64,000 nucleotides of DNA from Atopobium massiliense. Its GTDB lineage: Bacteria; Actinomycetota; Coriobacteriia; Coriobacteriales; Atopobiaceae. Below, in pieces: positions 61,573-64,000 of this stretch. Location of the stretch: positions 82,051-146,050 of the forward strand of contig OPYK01000002.1 of the NCBI GenBank assembly GCA_900343135.1, written 5' to 3'. The position numbers were made by a program, and so were the translations under genes. The stretch's first letter is position 1. Every line of letters begins with the position of its first letter. The notes below the pieces were generated by a model. It had not been told where the DNA came from. It saw nothing but the letters and a program-made list of their open reading frames with translations, and did no database searches.

Positions 61573-62418
61573 TTACCAATTGCCAAATTCAAGACGCGCG
61601 GGATAGTGATTTTTACGCTGCTCTACCGGCGGCATCTGCATATAATCGCCATAAAATGCCGTAAGATGCTCGTGAATATTTGCAGGGAAATTTACCATCA
61701 TGCCTTCAAACTCAAGCTGCTTTAAGGGATACACTTCGTCGTGCGTCCACACAAGGTTGTAGGGCGTGGTGTCGTTCATATACGCAATGCGATTGGTGGA
61801 AGTATCCATATACATACGCCGCGCACGGGTTTCGTTTTCAACACAGCGTTCAAGCGAAATGGGAATAAGCTGCACAAGCGCACCTGCTGCATACGTTGCC
61901 GCACGTACAAGTGCACCTTTAAAGCCGTGATACACAATTGTGGGGCGCGGTATGAGCTTAAGCAAGCGCAAATGCGACCAAAACCAGGCGCGACGTGCTT
62001 GTTTTCTAAATTCTGCCTCGTTATCGCTAATGGGGTCGAGCTCGTAAATATCAAGAAAAATGCCAAGCGAAAGCGGTAAGTCTTTAAGCGCCTCTTCGCA
62101 AAACTGCGTGCCTTTTATCATAATGCGCGACGTAGGAAGCGGGTACATAGGATTTTTGTGCGCGTTAATAACCTCATATTTATCGGCATATTCCTGCTCA
62201 AACACAGAAAGCAACGTGTCGTAATCGCGCGCGGGCAAACACACGTCGATGTCATCGTCCCAGGGAATAAACCCTTTATGACGAAAGGCGCCTATACCCG
62301 TGCCACCGTATGCAAAGTAAGTAAGTTTATGGGTAACACACACCTGGATAAAATCTTTTAGAATCATAAGCTCCAAGCGTTGCACGTGGTGGAGCGTTTC
62401 GTCGTCGTATTCAGTCAT
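61573..62418 (-). CDS. licD: LicD-family phosphocholine transferase 2
   Basis: 281 aa from ATG 62418 (AAAGGTG upstream). YFAYGGTGIGAFRHKGFIPW then DDDIDVCLPARDYDTL, YPLPTSRIMIKGTQF, IFLDIYELDPI and FYGDYMQMPPVEQRKNHYPA. It clearly resembles licD1 through the whole length but is not a recent duplicate. In pneumococcus two LicD enzymes add phosphocholine to two different GalNAc residues, so two acceptors are plausible here. Confidence 0.9.
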   Translation of the reverse strand: MTEYDDETLHHVQRLELMILKDFIQVCVTHKLTYFAYGGTGIGAFRHKGFIPWDDDIDVCLPARDYDTLLSVFEQEYADKYEVINAHKNPMYPLPTSRIMIKGTQFCEEALKDLPLSLGIFLDIYELDPISDNEAEFRKQARRAWFWSHLRLLKLIPRPTIVYHGFKGALVRAATYAAGALVQLIPISLERCVENETRARRMYMDTSTNRIAYMNDTTPYNLVWTHDEVYPLKQLEFEGMMVNFPANIHEHLTAFYGDYMQMPPVEQRKNHYPARLEFGNW

Positions 62419-62567
62419 GCAGCACCTTTCAAACATGTATCAAAGTTGCATAGAAAATGTGTCTGAATTATTGTAAACTAAGCGTATGAATTACGTATAA
62501 AACTAACGAATGTGTCACATTTTTAGGCATAGCAGAAGTAGTGTTGTGCAGCAATTTGGGAGGATTT

Positions 62568-63812
62568 ATGCCACGTGCATCCATAGTTATACCATGCTAC
62601 AACGCAGAGGCATATATTTCTCAAACGATAGATTCGGCATGCGCGCAAACCGTGTCTGACATCGAAATTATTGTGGTTGATGATGGTTCAACCGATAATA
62701 CACCGCGCATTCTTGCTCAAAAAGCCGAAGCCGACCCTCGTATTCACGTGTATCAACAGAACAATGCTGGTGAAGGTCCCGCACGCGAAGCCGGACGCGT
62801 CCGCGCATGTGGCACGTGGCTGTACTTTTTAGATGCCGATGACATTATGGAGCCAACGCTCATTGAAGACGCAATAGCGCAGGGCGAACGTACGCGCGCC
62901 GACATCGTTATTTTTAAAACGCGCGAACTCGACAATCAAACCGGTGAGCTGCGTAGTTTTCCCTGGTCGTTTGTTACCGATTGGCTCGAAGTACCTGCAG
63001 GAACCCAAGGCTTTCAGGGAAAAAGCGGTATTGACCGCATTGTTATCGGCGATATGTCTGGCGTGTTTTGTCCACGCGAACATCCGCTGCGCATTTTTAA
63101 TTCGTTTCAAAATTGGGTGCATAACAAGCTGTTTCGCAAGAGCTTTGTTGATGGCCGCAAGCTGCAATTTCAGCCGATTCACCGCACAGCCGATTTGTTA
63201 TTTGTGTGCCGTGCGCTTGCCGAAGCCGACCGTATTGCGCTTGTTGACAAAGAACTTCATCGCTACCGTGTAAACAATGCTCTCTCGGCTCTCAACAGCA
63301 GCGATGCGTGGCCACTCGACTTTTATGAAGCGTTTTTAGCGCTGCGTAAAAGCCTAGAAGAGCACGGCCTGTGGCTTTTGTACCACGACTCGTTTATCAA
63401 TTGGGTGCAAGAAGGCGTTGCGATGAATTTGCAGCGTGCGCGCTCGTTTGATGCATTTATGGCAATTGTGCATTGCATGCGCGATGAGCGCGGGCTTATC
63501 AAACTCGATTTTCTTACTGCAACCAAAACAGGTGCAATAAATCCCGATAGATGGGAGCGCTGCTGCGCGATACTAAACGCGCCGATAGAAGAGCTGCTCT
63601 ACATGTACTTTGCGCGTGAGCGCAGGCAGGCAGAACTTTATGCTACGCAGGCATCAGCGCTGCGGCGTGAGTGCAAAAAGCTTGCAAATAGTAGAGAGCA
63701 GCGCGTGGGCGAAGCCATGATTCCGCTTATCGATAAGCCCATAACGCGCACGCTTATTAACACGTTTCATTTGGGCGAACGAGTAGGTATGCGTCATACC
63801 GAGCAGGAATAG
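62568..63812 (+). CDS. Family 2 glycosyltransferase
   Basis: GT2 enzyme, 414 aa from ATG 62568 (GGGAGG four bases upstream). ASIVIPCYNAEAYISQTIDS, IEIIVVDDGSTDNTPRIL, NAGEGPAREAG and the DxD site LYFLDADDIMEPTL. The C-terminal part (about 280-414) is helical and ends with a basic segment; it may bind a partner or the membrane. It is divergent from licD2. Part of the phosphocholine glycan locus by position. Confidence 0.92.
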   Translation: MPRASIVIPCYNAEAYISQTIDSACAQTVSDIEIIVVDDGSTDNTPRILAQKAEADPRIHVYQQNNAGEGPAREAGRVRACGTWLYFLDADDIMEPTLIEDAIAQGERTRADIVIFKTRELDNQTGELRSFPWSFVTDWLEVPAGTQGFQGKSGIDRIVIGDMSGVFCPREHPLRIFNSFQNWVHNKLFRKSFVDGRKLQFQPIHRTADLLFVCRALAEADRIALVDKELHRYRVNNALSALNSSDAWPLDFYEAFLALRKSLEEHGLWLLYHDSFINWVQEGVAMNLQRARSFDAFMAIVHCMRDERGLIKLDFLTATKTGAINPDRWERCCAILNAPIEELLYMYFARERRQAELYATQASALRRECKKLANSREQRVGEAMIPLIDKPITRTLINTFHLGERVGMRHTEQE

Positions 63813-63904
63813 CGCCAGCACGGTACATCTACCAACAGCACATCTACCAACACGCGCAGGCGCACAAGCGCGCATGTCAGCATATACAGGCATACACACG
63901 CACA

Positions 63905-64000
63905 CTACCATTGCAACTGATAATAATTGCTAAATCCGTTAACCTGAGCGTTCACAAACTCATCGGGCTGTGCAAAAAATGCGGGATGCTTTGCCAGCAT
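63905..64000 (-). CDS. C-terminal end of an unidentified protein (partial)
   Basis: The minus-strand frame is open from the window edge to a TAG at 63905. The 31 visible residues include FFAQPDEFVNAQVNGFSNYY and end QLQW. Composition fits a real C-terminus of a glycan-locus gene, but the family cannot be named from so little. Convergent with the glycosyltransferase at 62568. Confidence 0.5.
   Translation of the reverse strand: MLAKHPAFFAQPDEFVNAQVNGFSNYYQLQW

Noticed and set aside
59400-62440. licD1 and licD2 as a recent tandem duplication
   Set aside because: They share the family motifs but differ throughout, including length and tail, so they are old paralogues or separate acquisitions.
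1-64000. CRISPR arrays, rRNA genes and prophage genes
   Set aside because: No regularly spaced direct repeats of CRISPR length, no rRNA sequence and no phage structural or integrase genes were seen on either strand.

Overview
This is a compact bacterial chromosome segment of roughly 50% GC. An actinobacterial-type integration host factor (mihF), WhiA, a type 1B PyrD/PyrK pair and a primary sigma factor of actinobacterial style point to Actinobacteria, most likely class Coriobacteriia (an Eggerthellales relative such as Cryptobacterium). That placement is inference from gene content. Almost every gene is on the minus strand; only a flavoprotein and two glycosyltransferases are on the plus strand.

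Layout. 1-4062: holA (cut by the window edge), comEC and comEA, the DNA-uptake cluster. 4397-7137: thiI, then the mihF-gmk-rpoZ operon with its terminator. 7475-13260: pyrimidine operon pyrR-pyrB-pyrC-pyrK-pyrD-pyrF behind an attenuator leader, with a second strong hairpin inside the operon. 13409-18368: a YigZ-family protein, tRNA-Val, a lysylphosphatidylglycerol-synthase-like membrane protein, and the nifS/mnmA tRNA-thiolation pair. 18723-24088: zinc operon znuA-znuC-znuB plus a large histidine-triad surface protein behind a promoter flanked by palindromic metal-regulator boxes. 24374-26604: ATP-grasp ligase directly behind the tRNA-Asn terminator, and an FMN reductase. 26703-38892: a long information-processing run in the order rimP-nusA-infB-rbfA-nrnA-truB-ribF-dnaG-rpoD.

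39013-41872 is the strangest part. A secreted BspA/InlB-like surface protein has a promoter with nine consecutive G in its 18-bp spacer, a probable slipped-strand phase switch. Around it lie families of hairpin repeats whose stems differ in sequence but keep their pairing and geometry, all bounded by a 31-bp imperfect inverted repeat. This is the best candidate for an undescribed element. 41873-47014: whiA, rapZ, nanE and uvrC. 47102-52109: NadB-like flavoprotein, solitary RelB antitoxin, murJ, ybaK. 52210-55098: uvrA.

55175-63812 is a phosphocholine-decoration locus: a LicB-like choline importer, a HTH-LicC-LicA fusion (cytidylyltransferase plus choline kinase) with a palindromic operator over its promoter, a flippase, two LicD phosphocholine transferases and two glycosyltransferases. 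It parallels the pneumococcal lic1/lic2 loci. Together the phase-variable surface protein, the histidine-triad protein, phosphocholine decoration and the cell-wall ligase suggest a host-associated bacterium with an elaborate, regulated surface.
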